Source: Streptomyces vilmorinianum
Lineage (GTDB): Bacteria > Actinomycetota > Actinomycetes > Streptomycetales > Streptomycetaceae
Direction: 5' to 3'
Length of the DNA: 64,000 bases
Assembly (NCBI RefSeq): GCF_005517195.1
Contig: NZ_CP040244.1
Coordinates: forward strand, 310,001 to 374,000
The notes beneath the pieces were generated by a model that was given only the letters and a program-made list of their open reading frames with translations, made no database searches and was not told where the DNA came from. Made by a program: the position numbers and the translations under genes. Positions 53,490 to 63,050 of this stretch are shown piece by piece. Positions within the stretch are counted from its first letter, which is position 1. Every line of letters begins with the position of its first letter.

Positions 53490-54425
53490 TCAGCGGTCGG
53501 GCTCGGGGTCCTTGAGCCAGTTGATGAGCTCCGTCGAGAAGGCCACCGGGTCCTCCTCGTGCGGGAAGTGGCCGAGGCCGTCGAAGAGCCGCCAGCGGTA
53601 CGGCGCCTCCACGTACTCGCCCGAGCCCGCCGCGCTGCGCGTACGCATCGCCGGGTCCATCGAGCCGTGCAGATGCAGCGTCGGCACCCGCACCGGGCGC
53701 TTCATGCGCCGGTTGAACTGGATTCCGTCCGGGCGGGCCATGGACCGCACCATCCACCGGTACGGCTCGATCGAGCAGTGCGCCGTGGACGGGATGCACA
53801 TCGCCCGCCGGTACACCGCGATCGCCGCCTCGTCCGGCAGCCCCGGGCCCGACCAGTCCTCGATCAGCCGCCCCACCAGCGCCGCCTCGTCGGCGACGAG
53901 CTGACGCTCCGGCAGCCACGGGCGCTGGAAGCCCCAGACGTACGAACCGGCGCGCGACTGCGAGAAGTCGGAGAGCATCGCCGAGCGCCAGCGGCGCGGA
54001 TGCGGCATCGAGGAGACCGCGAGCCGACGCACCAGCTTCGGCCGCATGACCGCCGCCGTCCAGGCGAGATAGCCGCCCAGGTCGTGTCCGACGAGCGCCG
54101 CGTCCGGCTCCCCGAGGGAGCGGATGACGCCGGTGATGTCGAGCGCCAGGTTGGCGGGGTCGTAACCCCGGGGCGTACGGTCGCTGCCGCCCACGCCCCG
54201 CAGGTCCATCGCCACGGCCCGGAACCCGGCGTCGGCGAGAGCGGGCAGCTGGTGGCGCCAGGTCCACCAGAACTGCGGGAAGCCGTGCAGCAGCAGCACG
54301 AGCGGCCCGTCACCCATCTCGGCGATGTGGAAGCGCGCACCGTTGGCCGCCACGTCGCGATGGGTCCAGGGGCCGTCGATCCGTACGGGACCGCCGCCGG
54401 CGTTGCTGCTCTCAGGGACCGTCAT
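53490..54425 (-). CDS. Alpha/beta hydrolase, epoxide hydrolase-like
   Basis: A 311-residue alpha/beta hydrolase with oxyanion motif HGFPQFWW, nucleophile Asp in GHDLGGY, and His in GLGHFPHEEDP, the Asp-His pairing of epoxide hydrolases and dehalogenases rather than a Ser esterase. Start ATG overlaps the stop of the holin-like gene upstream (ATGA). Confidence 0.87.
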   Translation of the reverse strand: MTVPESSNAGGGPVRIDGPWTHRDVAANGARFHIAEMGDGPLVLLLHGFPQFWWTWRHQLPALADAGFRAVAMDLRGVGGSDRTPRGYDPANLALDITGVIRSLGEPDAALVGHDLGGYLAWTAAVMRPKLVRRLAVSSMPHPRRWRSAMLSDFSQSRAGSYVWGFQRPWLPERQLVADEAALVGRLIEDWSGPGLPDEAAIAVYRRAMCIPSTAHCSIEPYRWMVRSMARPDGIQFNRRMKRPVRVPTLHLHGSMDPAMRTRSAAGSGEYVEAPYRWRLFDGLGHFPHEEDPVAFSTELINWLKDPEPDR

Positions 54426-54874
54426 GCAGACGAGCGTCCCACAGCGGCGGCCTTGTCCTGAACCGGGCGCGGATGGGGCTTGACGGTGGAGATGACCGCG
54501 GCGGTCTGCTTGGCCGAGGCGATGGACTTCTCCGGCGGCTTGACCTTCTTGAACTTGGCGTACGCCATCAGCCCGAGCAGCCCCGCGAGCAGCACGTTCG
54601 CCGCGAAGGAGAGCAGGAAGCAGACGGAGATGTGCCAGTGGCTCCAGGCCTGGATGCCGTACGCGAGCGCGAAGCTCAGCATCGGCAGCGAGAAGAGGAG
54701 CACCGTGGCGGCGGCCACACCGGCCGCGCTGCCCATGGCCCCGCGCTTGACGTCCTCCCGGATCTCGGCCTTCGCCAGGGCGATCTCGTCGTGCACCAGC
54801 GCGGACATCTCGGCGGTCGCCGAGGCGACCAGCTGACCGAGGCTGCGCTCGGCTCCGTTGACCGGGTCGCTCAT
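54422..54874 (-). CDS. Phage holin family (PF07332-like) membrane protein
   Basis: A 150-residue protein with an N-terminal amphipathic region (LGQLVASATAEMSALVHDEIALAKAE in part), two membrane helices (about 52-75 and 82-105) and a Lys/Pro-rich tail. Despite the name it is a general actinobacterial membrane protein. Coupled to the hydrolase downstream. Confidence 0.82.
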   Translation of the reverse strand: MSDPVNGAERSLGQLVASATAEMSALVHDEIALAKAEIREDVKRGAMGSAAGVAAATVLLFSLPMLSFALAYGIQAWSHWHISVCFLLSFAANVLLAGLLGLMAYAKFKKVKPPEKSIASAKQTAAVISTVKPHPRPVQDKAAAVGRSSA

Positions 54875-54911
54875 CGCTGCTCCCTCTTCTCTTCTACGGT
54901 CCGACCTCAGA

Positions 54912-56315
54912 TCATGCCGGACCGTCGCCGTTACCGCGCGATGCCCCCGCCAGTTGGGCCAGCTCGCGATGTTCGGCGGCCTTCTTCTCGTAGATCTCGG
55001 CCATCCGCAGGTGGTACGCCGGGTTGTCCTGCTCGTACACGTCCGGGATGCCGTCGTGGTCCTCGTCGCGGTCCTCCTCGGCGCACAGCGCCTGGTACTT
55101 GCGCACCCGCAGCTTGAGCAGGATGGAGGCGAGTACGGCCGCGATCAGCGAGCCGACCAGGACGGCCGCCTTGACCTCGTCCATGAGGGCCGGGTCGTCC
55201 GCGAAGGCCAGTTCGCCGATGAGGAGCGAGACGGTGAAGCCGATGCCGGCGAGGGTGGCGACGGCGAAGACGTCCGGCCAGGCGAGGTCCTCGTTGAGCT
55301 CCGCCTTGGTGAAGCGGGCGGCCAGCCAGGTGCCGCCGAAGATGCCGACCGCCTTGCCGACCACGAGGCCGAGCACGACACCGAGGGTGACGGGCTGGGT
55401 GAACACCTCGCCCATCGACTTCCCGGAGATGGTGACACCGGCCGAGAGGAGGGCGAACAGCGGCACGGCCAGGCCGGCGGAGAACGGGCGTACCAGGTGC
55501 TCGATGTGCTCGCCGGGGGAGTGCTCCTCGTCGCCCTCGTGGTGGCAGCGCAGCATCAGGCCCATCGCGACGCCGGCGATGGTGGCGTGGATGCCGCTGT
55601 TGTACATCAGACCCCAGATGACCAGGGCGAGCGGGACGTAGATGTACCAGCCGCGGACGCCCTTGTGCAGCAGCAGCCCGAAGACGACGAGGCCGGCGAC
55701 GGCGCCGCCGAGTGCGGCGAAGTTCAGGTCGCTCGTGAAGAAGACCGCGATGATCAGGATCGCGAAGAGGTCGTCGACGACGGCGAGCGTGAGCAGGAAC
55801 GCGCGGAGCGCGGACGGCAGCGAGGTGCCGATGACGGCGAGGACCGCGAGCGCGAAGGCGATGTCCGTCGCGGTGGGCACGGCCCAGCCGTCCAGGGAGC
55901 CGTCGCCGACGACGTTGGTCAGGATGTAGACGAGGGCGGGCGCGATCATGCCGCAGAGGGCGGCGATCACGGGGAGCGCGGCGGCCTTGGGGTCGCGCAG
56001 CTCGCCCGCGACGAGCTCACGCTTGAGCTCGATGCCGGCGACGAAGAAGAAGATCGCGAGGAGGCCGTCGGCGGCCCAGTGCTGGATGGAGAGGTCGAGT
56101 CCGAGGGCGCTGGGGCCTATGTGGAAGTCCCGTACCGACTCGTAACTCTCACTGAGGCCCGTGTTGGCCCAGACGAGTGCGGTGATGGCGGCCACGAGCA
56201 GGAGCACGCCACCGACGGTCTCGGCGCGCAGCGCGTCGGCGACGAACTGCCGCTCGGGCAGCGACAGTCGGCCGAGGAACTTACGGTCGGTACGGGTGGG
56301 CGCGGGCGCGGGCAC
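54912..56315 (-). CDS. nhaA: Na+/H+ antiporter NhaA
   Basis: A 467-residue antiporter with the NhaA landmarks GIELKRELVAGEL, PTATDIAFALAVLA and the DD pair VVDDLFAILIIA that binds Na+. The C-terminal 50 residues are charged and cytoplasmic. GTG 56315 is selected because GGAGG lies 9 nt upstream. It exports Na+ at alkaline pH. A hydrophilic loop (HHEGDEEHSPGEH) is longer than in E. coli. Confidence 0.92.
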   Translation of the reverse strand: MPAPAPTRTDRKFLGRLSLPERQFVADALRAETVGGVLLLVAAITALVWANTGLSESYESVRDFHIGPSALGLDLSIQHWAADGLLAIFFFVAGIELKRELVAGELRDPKAAALPVIAALCGMIAPALVYILTNVVGDGSLDGWAVPTATDIAFALAVLAVIGTSLPSALRAFLLTLAVVDDLFAILIIAVFFTSDLNFAALGGAVAGLVVFGLLLHKGVRGWYIYVPLALVIWGLMYNSGIHATIAGVAMGLMLRCHHEGDEEHSPGEHIEHLVRPFSAGLAVPLFALLSAGVTISGKSMGEVFTQPVTLGVVLGLVVGKAVGIFGGTWLAARFTKAELNEDLAWPDVFAVATLAGIGFTVSLLIGELAFADDPALMDEVKAAVLVGSLIAAVLASILLKLRVRKYQALCAEEDRDEDHDGIPDVYEQDNPAYHLRMAEIYEKKAAEHRELAQLAGASRGNGDGPA

Positions 56316-56526
56316 GGTGGGCAACCTCCGGTCGGTCGGGCAGGGCAAAGCGCATGCCGACCAGACTTCCCGGCGCACCTAGGTTTTCTTGTCGCGTCGC
56401 TGACGCGATCTTTACCCTACCTAACGAGCGCGGATCGTGCCCGGCAATCCGTACTTTAAGTGCATAACGGGCATCGGGCATGCGTGCGTGGGCCGCCGGA
56501 GTGCTTCGTGGGCCGGCCGGAGCGCG

Positions 56527-56561
56527 CGTGCGCCCGCCCCGGGATCCGGGGCGGGCGCACG
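56527..56561 (-). terminator. Hairpin terminator after acsA
   Basis: A perfect 16-bp stem (56527-56542 with 56546-56561) closed by GAT, 29 bp past the acsA stop; a second short hairpin (AGCCCTCA/TGAGGGCT) overlaps 56571-56590. Confidence 0.85.
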
Positions 56562-56589
56562 GGAATCGTCAGCCCTCAGGGCTGAGGGC

Positions 56590-58545
56590 TCAGTCCTCGC
56601 TGGAGGCCGTCGGCAGCTTCGTCTGGATGAGGGCCATGACGGAGGAGTCCGTCAGCGTCGTGACGTCACCGAGCTCACGGTTCTCCGCGACGTCCCGCAG
56701 CAGTCGCCGCATGATCTTCCCGGAGCGCGTCTTCGGCAGCTCCGCCACCGGCAGGACCCGCTTCGGCTTCGCGATCGGGCCGAGCGTCGCGCCGACGTGG
56801 TTGCGCAGCTCGGTGACCAGGCCGTCGTCCTCGTTCGCCGTACCCCGCAGGATGACGAAGGCGACGATCGCCTGCCCGGTCGTCTCGTCGGCCGCGCCGA
56901 CCACCGCCGCCTCGGCGACGGACGGGTGTGAGACGAGCGCCGACTCGACCTCGGTGGTGGAGATGTTGTGCCCGGAGACGAGCATGACGTCGTCGACCCG
57001 GCCGAGCAGCCAGATGTCGCCGTCCTCGTCCTTCTTCGCGCCGTCGCCGGCGAAGTACTTGCCCTCGAAGCGCGACCAGTACGTGTCGATGAACCGCTGG
57101 TCGTCGCCCCAGATGGTGCGCAGCATCGACGGCCACGGCTCGGTGAGGACCAGGTAGCCGCCGCCCCCGTTCGGGACCTCGTTCGCCTCGTCGTCGACGA
57201 CGGTGGCGGAGATGCCCGGGAGCGGGCGCTGGGCGGAGCCCGGCTTGGTCTCCGTGACGCCCGGCAGCGGCGAGATCATCATCGCGCCGGTCTCCGTCTG
57301 CCACCAGGTGTCCACGATCGGGGTCTTGTTCGCGCCGATGTGCTCGCGGTACCAGATCCACGCCTCGGGGTTGATCGGCTCGCCGACCGAGCCCAGCACG
57401 CGCAGGCTCGACAGGTCGAACTTCGCGGGGATGTCGTCGCCCCACTTCATGAACGTACGGATCGCGGTCGGCGCCGTGTAGAGGATCGTGACGCCGTACT
57501 TCTGGACGATCTCCCAGAACCGGCCCTGGTGCGGGGTGTCCGGGGTGCCCTCGTACATGACCTGCGTCGCGCCGTTGGCCAGCGGTCCGTACGTGATGTA
57601 CGAGTGGCCCGTCACCCAGCCGATGTCGGCGGTGCACCAGTAGACGTCGGTCTCCGGCTTGAGGTCGAAGACGGCGTGGTGGGTGTACGCGGCCTGGGTG
57701 AGGTAGCCGCCGGAGGTGTGCAGGATGCCCTTGGGCTTACCCGTCGTACCGGAGGTGTAGAGGATGAAGAGCGGGTGCTCGGCCTCGAACGCCTCGGGGG
57801 TGTGCTCGGCGGACTGGCGGGCGACGATGTCGTCCCACCACACGTCCCGGCCCTCGGTCCAGGCCACGTCCTGGCCGGTGCGGCGCACGACCAGCACGTG
57901 CTGGACCCGGTCGACCCGGTTGATGGCCTCGTCGACGGCGGGCTTGAGGGCGCTCGGCTTGCCGCGGCGGTAGCCGCCGTCGGCGGTGATGACGAGCTTG
58001 GCGTCGGCGTCCTCGATGCGCGTGGCGATGGCGTCGGCGGAGAAGCCGCCGAAGACCACGGAGTGCGCGGCGCCGATACGGGCGCAGGCCAGCATCGAGA
58101 CGACGGCCTCGGGGATCATCGGGAGGTAGATCGCGACCCGGTCGCCCTTGGTGACACCCAGCTCGGTCAGGGCGTTGGCGGCCTTGGAGACCTCGTCCTT
58201 GAGCTCGGCGTAGGTGAGGGCGCGGCTGTCGCCCGGCTCTCCCTCGAAGTGGATGGCGACCCGGTCGCCGTTTCCGGCCTCGACGTGGCGGTCGACGCAG
58301 TTGTACGCCACGTTGAGCTCGCCGTCGGCGAACCACTTGGCGAACGGCGGGTTCGACCAGTCGAGGGTCTCGGTCGGTTCGGTGGCCCAGGTGAGCCGCC
58401 TCGCCTGCTCGGCCCAGAAGCCAAGCCTGTCCGCCGCGGCCTGCTCGTACGCCTCCGCCGTCACGTTGGCGTGCGCGGCCAGCTCGGCAGGCGGCGCGAA
58501 CCGCCGCTCTTCCTTGAGCAGGTTGGCCAGGCTTTCGTTGCTCAC
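56590..58545 (-). CDS. acsA: Acetyl-CoA synthetase
   Basis: A 651-residue AMP-forming acetate-CoA ligase. Motifs: YTSGTTGKPKG (P-loop), WWQTETGAMM (acetate/AMP), and TRSGKIMRR with the Lys that is acetylated for control. It converts acetate, ATP and CoA to acetyl-CoA in the cytosol. GTG 58545 with GGGAG is chosen; the frame is open to 58602. Confidence 0.95.
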   Translation of the reverse strand: MSNESLANLLKEERRFAPPAELAAHANVTAEAYEQAAADRLGFWAEQARRLTWATEPTETLDWSNPPFAKWFADGELNVAYNCVDRHVEAGNGDRVAIHFEGEPGDSRALTYAELKDEVSKAANALTELGVTKGDRVAIYLPMIPEAVVSMLACARIGAAHSVVFGGFSADAIATRIEDADAKLVITADGGYRRGKPSALKPAVDEAINRVDRVQHVLVVRRTGQDVAWTEGRDVWWDDIVARQSAEHTPEAFEAEHPLFILYTSGTTGKPKGILHTSGGYLTQAAYTHHAVFDLKPETDVYWCTADIGWVTGHSYITYGPLANGATQVMYEGTPDTPHQGRFWEIVQKYGVTILYTAPTAIRTFMKWGDDIPAKFDLSSLRVLGSVGEPINPEAWIWYREHIGANKTPIVDTWWQTETGAMMISPLPGVTETKPGSAQRPLPGISATVVDDEANEVPNGGGGYLVLTEPWPSMLRTIWGDDQRFIDTYWSRFEGKYFAGDGAKKDEDGDIWLLGRVDDVMLVSGHNISTTEVESALVSHPSVAEAAVVGAADETTGQAIVAFVILRGTANEDDGLVTELRNHVGATLGPIAKPKRVLPVAELPKTRSGKIMRRLLRDVAENRELGDVTTLTDSSVMALIQTKLPTASSED

Positions 58546-58738
58546 GACATCTCCCTTTCTCAGGGCGTCCCATGTGCCTATGTGTCCCGCGTCATAGCTC
58601 ATCAGTCAGATGCCCGGGTGACAAGAGTCTCCAGGAAATTGGTTTAGACCTATGAGGTGACGGGGTGCGGTGGCCCCTCCCTCCCGGGCGGTGGGAAGAA
58701 GGGGCCACACAGTCTCACGGACGCCCGGGCCGGAAGGT

Positions 58739-61114
58739 TCAGGATGCGCGCGCCTCGGCCAGGGCTCCGCCCGGCATGCTGTGCAGCGTGCCGCCCAGGG
58801 CCATCGGCGGGACCCGGTCGAAGACGTCCTCGTAGCGGTTCGGCGCGTCCGTGTCCGCGAGCAGGTACGCCTGGGCCTCGCCGACGTGGAAGTACATCCC
58901 GTGCAGGGTCAGTGTGCCCTCGGCCAGCCGCCGCGCCACCGGCTCGTAGGCCCGCAGATGCTCCAGCTGCTGGACCACGTTGGTCAGACAGAGCTGCTCG
59001 ACCGCGTCGGCCGGCAGTCTCCCGGAGATCCGGGCCCAGGCGTGTCTGCGGCTCGACATCCGCTCCAGGCTGGGCAGCCCGTGGCGCAGCCAGCGCCACA
59101 GCGGGGTCGACGGGGACGGCGGGCCTTCCGCGCCGCTGCCGAGCAGGGCCTGCATCGCCCCGCAGCCGGAGTGGCCGCAGACGGTGATCGACTGCACCCG
59201 CAGGACCTCCACCGCGTACTCGATCGCCGCCGCCACCGAGTCGTCCCCGCTCTCCTCGCCCGGCAGCGGAACGAGATTGCCCACGTTCCGTACGGTGAAC
59301 AGGTCACCGGGCCCGCTGGAGGTGATCATGCTGGTGACCAGGCGGGAGTCGGCGCAGGTGAGGAAGAGCTGCGAGGGGCGCTGGCCCTCGCGGGCGAGGC
59401 GCGCGAGCTCGTCGCGCACCAGCGGGGCCGTGTTGCGCTGGAACTTGCCGATGCCGCTCGCCAGTTGATGCCCGGTCGTCCGCCGGGTCTCGTCGGACGG
59501 GTGCTCGCCGCAGTGGTGGTTGCGCCAGGGCGTCCAGGGGCGGCAGCAGGCGTGGGACTCGGAGGGGGGCTCGGTGATCCGGGCGCCGGACGGCCCGGTC
59601 ATCTCCACCTCCCCGCCGTGCGAGGCCTGCCAGTCGTGCAGCGCCTCGTACGCCGCGTGGTCCATGAACGAGCCGTCCAGTTCCACCACGCAAGGGGAGT
59701 CGTGCGGCACCTGGTGCAGTACCCGGCTCAGGCGGGGCACGGCGAGGAAGGTCAACTGGCCGCGGGCCCGCACCCGGTGGCCGTACTCGGTCTCCTCGAC
59801 GGTGATCCGGGTCCTGGTCAGCCGGTGCAGCGCCACCGCCACGGCGACCGCGATGCCGATCACCACCCCTTCGAGGACGCCGGTGAGGACGACGGCGGTC
59901 AGGGTCGCCGCGTACACGAGCATCTCGCGGTTGCGGTGGACGCTGCGCAGGTGCGTGATGTTGACCATCTGGACGCCGACCACGGTGACCAGTGCGGCGA
60001 GGGAGGCAAGCGGGATCAGGTCGAGCACCGGGACCAGGAAGAGGGCGGCGAGCACCACCCACACGCCGTGCAGGATCGCCGCGTTGCGACTGACCGCGCC
60101 CGCCGAGACGTTGGCGGCGCTGCGCACCGCGACGCCGGTGACGGGCAGCCCGCCGAGCGCTCCGGAGAGCGCGTTCGCCGCGCCCTGGCCCGCCAGTTCG
60201 CGGTCGAGGCGCGCCCGGGGAACGGGGGGACTGGGGCTGGTGGCGTGTGCCGTGCGGGCCGCCACCAGCTTGTCGACGGCGACGGCGGACAGCAGCGACT
60301 CGACGCTGCCGACGAGGGTGATGGTCAGAACGGCGGCGAGCAGGCCGAGGACCGGCCCCTCGGGCAGCTCGGGCAGGGCGTGACCGCGCCAGGAGGGCAG
60401 GTCGACCCTGGGCAGGCCGATTCCCGCGAGCGCCGCGACGGCGGTGGCGGCGGCCACCGCGGCGAGCGCGGCCGGGATCGTCCGCAGCATCCGTCCGGCG
60501 CGTCCGGGCAGACGGGGCCAGAGCAGCAGGACGGCGACCGTGAGGGCGCTGATGGTCAGCGCCGCCGGGTGGAGGTCGGCCAACTGGGCGGGCAGGCCGA
60601 GGACGTTGTCCACGGCGGAGCTCTGCGGGGTGCCGCCGAGCACGATATGGAGTTGGGCGAGGGCGATGGTCACGCCGATGCCGGCGAGCATGCCGTGCAC
60701 GATCGCGGGGGAGACGGCGAGGGCGGAGCGGGCCACCCGCAGGGCGGCCAGGCCGAGTTGGGCGAGTCCGGCGAGGACGGTGATGGCGCAGGTGGTGCGC
60801 CAGCCGTAGCGCTGGATCAGTTCGGCGGTGACCACGGTGAGTCCCGCGGCGGGTCCGCTCACCTGGAGCGGCGCACCGCCCAGCCGGCCGGCGACGATGC
60901 CGCCGACGGCGGCGGCGACCAGACCGGCCTGGAGCGGGGCTCCGGTGGCGAGGGCGATGCCGAGGGAGAGCGGCAGCGCGATCAGGAAGACGGAGATCGA
61001 TGCGGACAGGTCGGCGCCCGCGATACGGATGCGGCGCCCGCCGCCCGGCGGGCTGTGGGGGCGCTGGAAGCGTGAGCGGCTGGTGGTGCGTCGGGTGGGT
61101 GTGCAGACAGTCAT
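58739..61114 (-). CDS. SulP transporter-STAS-beta-carbonic anhydrase fusion
   Basis: A 791-residue fusion. SulP membrane domain (about 30-430, starting DLSASISVFLIALPLSLG), a STAS-like domain (about 440-520), then a beta-carbonic anhydrase with zinc ligands in CADSR and CGHSGCG. The architecture points to bicarbonate uptake coupled to CO2 hydration. ATG 61114 has GGAGGAG upstream; the frame opens further but without support. Confidence 0.88.
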   Translation of the reverse strand: MTVCTPTRRTTSRSRFQRPHSPPGGGRRIRIAGADLSASISVFLIALPLSLGIALATGAPLQAGLVAAAVGGIVAGRLGGAPLQVSGPAAGLTVVTAELIQRYGWRTTCAITVLAGLAQLGLAALRVARSALAVSPAIVHGMLAGIGVTIALAQLHIVLGGTPQSSAVDNVLGLPAQLADLHPAALTISALTVAVLLLWPRLPGRAGRMLRTIPAALAAVAAATAVAALAGIGLPRVDLPSWRGHALPELPEGPVLGLLAAVLTITLVGSVESLLSAVAVDKLVAARTAHATSPSPPVPRARLDRELAGQGAANALSGALGGLPVTGVAVRSAANVSAGAVSRNAAILHGVWVVLAALFLVPVLDLIPLASLAALVTVVGVQMVNITHLRSVHRNREMLVYAATLTAVVLTGVLEGVVIGIAVAVAVALHRLTRTRITVEETEYGHRVRARGQLTFLAVPRLSRVLHQVPHDSPCVVELDGSFMDHAAYEALHDWQASHGGEVEMTGPSGARITEPPSESHACCRPWTPWRNHHCGEHPSDETRRTTGHQLASGIGKFQRNTAPLVRDELARLAREGQRPSQLFLTCADSRLVTSMITSSGPGDLFTVRNVGNLVPLPGEESGDDSVAAAIEYAVEVLRVQSITVCGHSGCGAMQALLGSGAEGPPSPSTPLWRWLRHGLPSLERMSSRRHAWARISGRLPADAVEQLCLTNVVQQLEHLRAYEPVARRLAEGTLTLHGMYFHVGEAQAYLLADTDAPNRYEDVFDRVPPMALGGTLHSMPGGALAEARAS

Positions 61115-61422
61115 GTTCCCGTCTCCTCCGGGGCGGCGCGGTCGCGGCTCGTGCGGGACGAACAGGGGGGTCGCGGCCGTGGGGCACGGCGTGCAGTGGC
61201 GGGATTCCGAGCGCGGATCCTCAGGGCGAGTATCAACGCTCAGTAAACGGATCGTAATGGAGAGTAAAGTCTGCGGCAATATTTTCGGGGCAAACAGGGC
61301 AATGGTTCACCGGTTCCGGTGATAAGTGGGTGCAGCGCCGCTTGTCGTTTCATCTCCCCGGTGGCCGTGGTGCGACGTTGGCGCCGCTCGCACGCCGTAC
61401 GGAACCGAGGAGAGGTGGGCGG
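61115..61422. other. 308-bp divergent promoter region
   Basis: It separates the SulP fusion and a lipoprotein gene. A lower-GC stretch (about 61235-61320, with CAGTAAACGGATCG and CAATATTTTCG) probably contains the promoters. No gene or repeat is seen. Confidence 0.45.
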
Positions 61423-62712
61423 ATGACTGCCGCCGGGAGAAGGAACACCGTCCGCAGGAGGACACTTGCCGCCGGCGCCCTCGCCGTCGCCCTGGCCACC
61501 GGCCTCGCCGGCTGCTCGGGCTCCGAAGGGGCGGCCCCGGCGCCGGGTGCCCCGGCGGCGAAGAAGGGCCCGGCCGCGGCTCCGCAGAGCGCGGTACGCC
61601 TCATCGGCGACGGCTCCACCGCCTTCACGGGCGCCCAGCCCCACCAGCCCGTCTGGCAGCGCCTGAAGCCGGGTGAGCAGCCCCCGCAGTTCGTGGTGTT
61701 CTCCTGGGACGGCGCCGGCGAGGACAGCCAGAAGCTCTTCTCCCACTTCCGCAAGGTGGGCAAGACGTACGGCGCGACGATGACGTACTTCCTCAGCGGC
61801 GTGTACCTGCTGCCCGAGGACAAGCGGAAGCTCTACAACCCGCCGCAACACGCCCCAGGCCGCTCGGACATCGGCTTCAACGACGTCCAGGGCATCCGCG
61901 ACACCGTCCGCGAGCTGCGCGGCGCCTGGCAGGAGGGCAACGAGGTCGGCACGCACTTCAACGGGCACTTCTGCGGCAAGGACGGCGGCGTCGGCACCTG
62001 GTCGGTCGAGGAGTGGAAGAGCGAGATCAGCCAGGCCAAGTCCTTCGTGAAGAACTGGAAGACGAACTCCGGCCTCACCGCGGAGCAGCCGCTTCCGTTC
62101 GACTACGACAAGGAGTTGATCGGCGCCCGCACCCCGTGCCTGGAGGGACGCAAGAACTTCGTCAAGGCGGCGTCCCAGATGGGCTTCCGCTACGACACCA
62201 GTGGCGTCAACGACCAGATCTGGCCCAAGAAGGACCACGGCCTGTGGGACCTGTCGATGCAGCTCGTCCCGGTCCCGGGCCGCGCGTTCCAGACGCTCTC
62301 CATGGACTACAACTTCCTGGTCAACCAGTCCGGTACGACCAAGGGCGACCCGTCCATGCACGAGTTCTGGGGCAACCAGATGCGTGACGGCCTGGTGCAG
62401 GCCTTCAACCGCTCGTACCACGGCAACCGGGCGCCGCTGATCATCGGCAACCATTTCGAGTCCTGGAACGGCGGCACGTACATGCGCGCCATCGAGGAGA
62501 CCATCGCCACGGTCTGCGTCCAGAAGGACGTGAAGTGCGTGTCCTTCCGGCAGCTCGCGGACTGGCTGGACGCCCAGGACCCGGCGGTGATCGAGAAGAT
62601 GCGGACCCTGAAGGTCGGCGAGGCCCCGCAGGACGGCTGGGCGGCCTTCCTGGCCCCCCAGCCGGCGGCGGCCCCCGCGCAACCCGACGTCACACAGGCC
62701 GAGCGCCCCTGA
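61423..62712 (+). CDS. Secreted lipoprotein with polysaccharide deacetylase-like fold
   Basis: A 429-residue protein with a lipoprotein signal (RRRTLAAGALAVALATGLAGC, lipid Cys at about 31) and an Ala/Pro linker. The body has VVFSWDGAGED, TYFLSG, GTHFNGHFCG and GNHFESWNGGTY, placing it in the NodB/deacetylase superfamily with Asp and His metal ligands. It likely acts on an extracellular glycan. GAGGAGAGG precedes the ATG. Confidence 0.82.
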   Translation: MTAAGRRNTVRRRTLAAGALAVALATGLAGCSGSEGAAPAPGAPAAKKGPAAAPQSAVRLIGDGSTAFTGAQPHQPVWQRLKPGEQPPQFVVFSWDGAGEDSQKLFSHFRKVGKTYGATMTYFLSGVYLLPEDKRKLYNPPQHAPGRSDIGFNDVQGIRDTVRELRGAWQEGNEVGTHFNGHFCGKDGGVGTWSVEEWKSEISQAKSFVKNWKTNSGLTAEQPLPFDYDKELIGARTPCLEGRKNFVKAASQMGFRYDTSGVNDQIWPKKDHGLWDLSMQLVPVPGRAFQTLSMDYNFLVNQSGTTKGDPSMHEFWGNQMRDGLVQAFNRSYHGNRAPLIIGNHFESWNGGTYMRAIEETIATVCVQKDVKCVSFRQLADWLDAQDPAVIEKMRTLKVGEAPQDGWAAFLAPQPAAAPAQPDVTQAERP

Positions 62713-62739
62713 GCCCCTCGCACCGCCCTCGCACCCTCG

Positions 62740-62873
62740 GCGCCTTGCGGGCTTCGGTGTGCTGCGCCGGCCTTCGGCCGTCGGTCGTGGGCGCCGTCAG
62801 CTGGGCTGGGGGACGGCGAGCGCCTCGCCGAGCACGAAGCCGGGGTCGACCTGCGCAGCCAGGTCCGCCCCGG
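62740..62873. repeat. Upstream copy of a 134-bp direct duplication
   Basis: Identical to 62917-63050, offset 177 bp. It contains a copy of the last 25 codons of the neighbouring CooC-like gene plus 57 bp of downstream sequence. Confidence 0.9.
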
Positions 62874-62916
62874 GCCCCTCTTCCTTCTGCGCCCCTCGCA
62901 CCGCGCGGCGCCGGGG

Positions 62917-63050
62917 GCGCCTTGCGGGCTTCGGTGTGCTGCGCCGGCCTTCGGCCGTCGGTCGTGGGCGCCGTCAGCTGGGCTGGGGGACGGCGAGCGC
63001 CTCGCCGAGCACGAAGCCGGGGTCGACCTGCGCAGCCAGGTCCGCCCCGG
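62917..63050. repeat. Downstream (in-gene) copy of the 134-bp duplication
   Basis: It covers the 3' end of the CooC-like CDS (62974-63050) and its immediate downstream sequence. A 43-bp unique segment separates it from the other copy. Confidence 0.9.

Noticed and set aside
53068..54267. 399-codon minus-strand frame
   Set aside because: It runs through the marP end and the alpha/beta hydrolase in a different frame; composition is a shadow.
58670..61075. Long plus-strand reading frame of 801 codons
   Set aside because: Antisense to the SulP-carbonic anhydrase gene.
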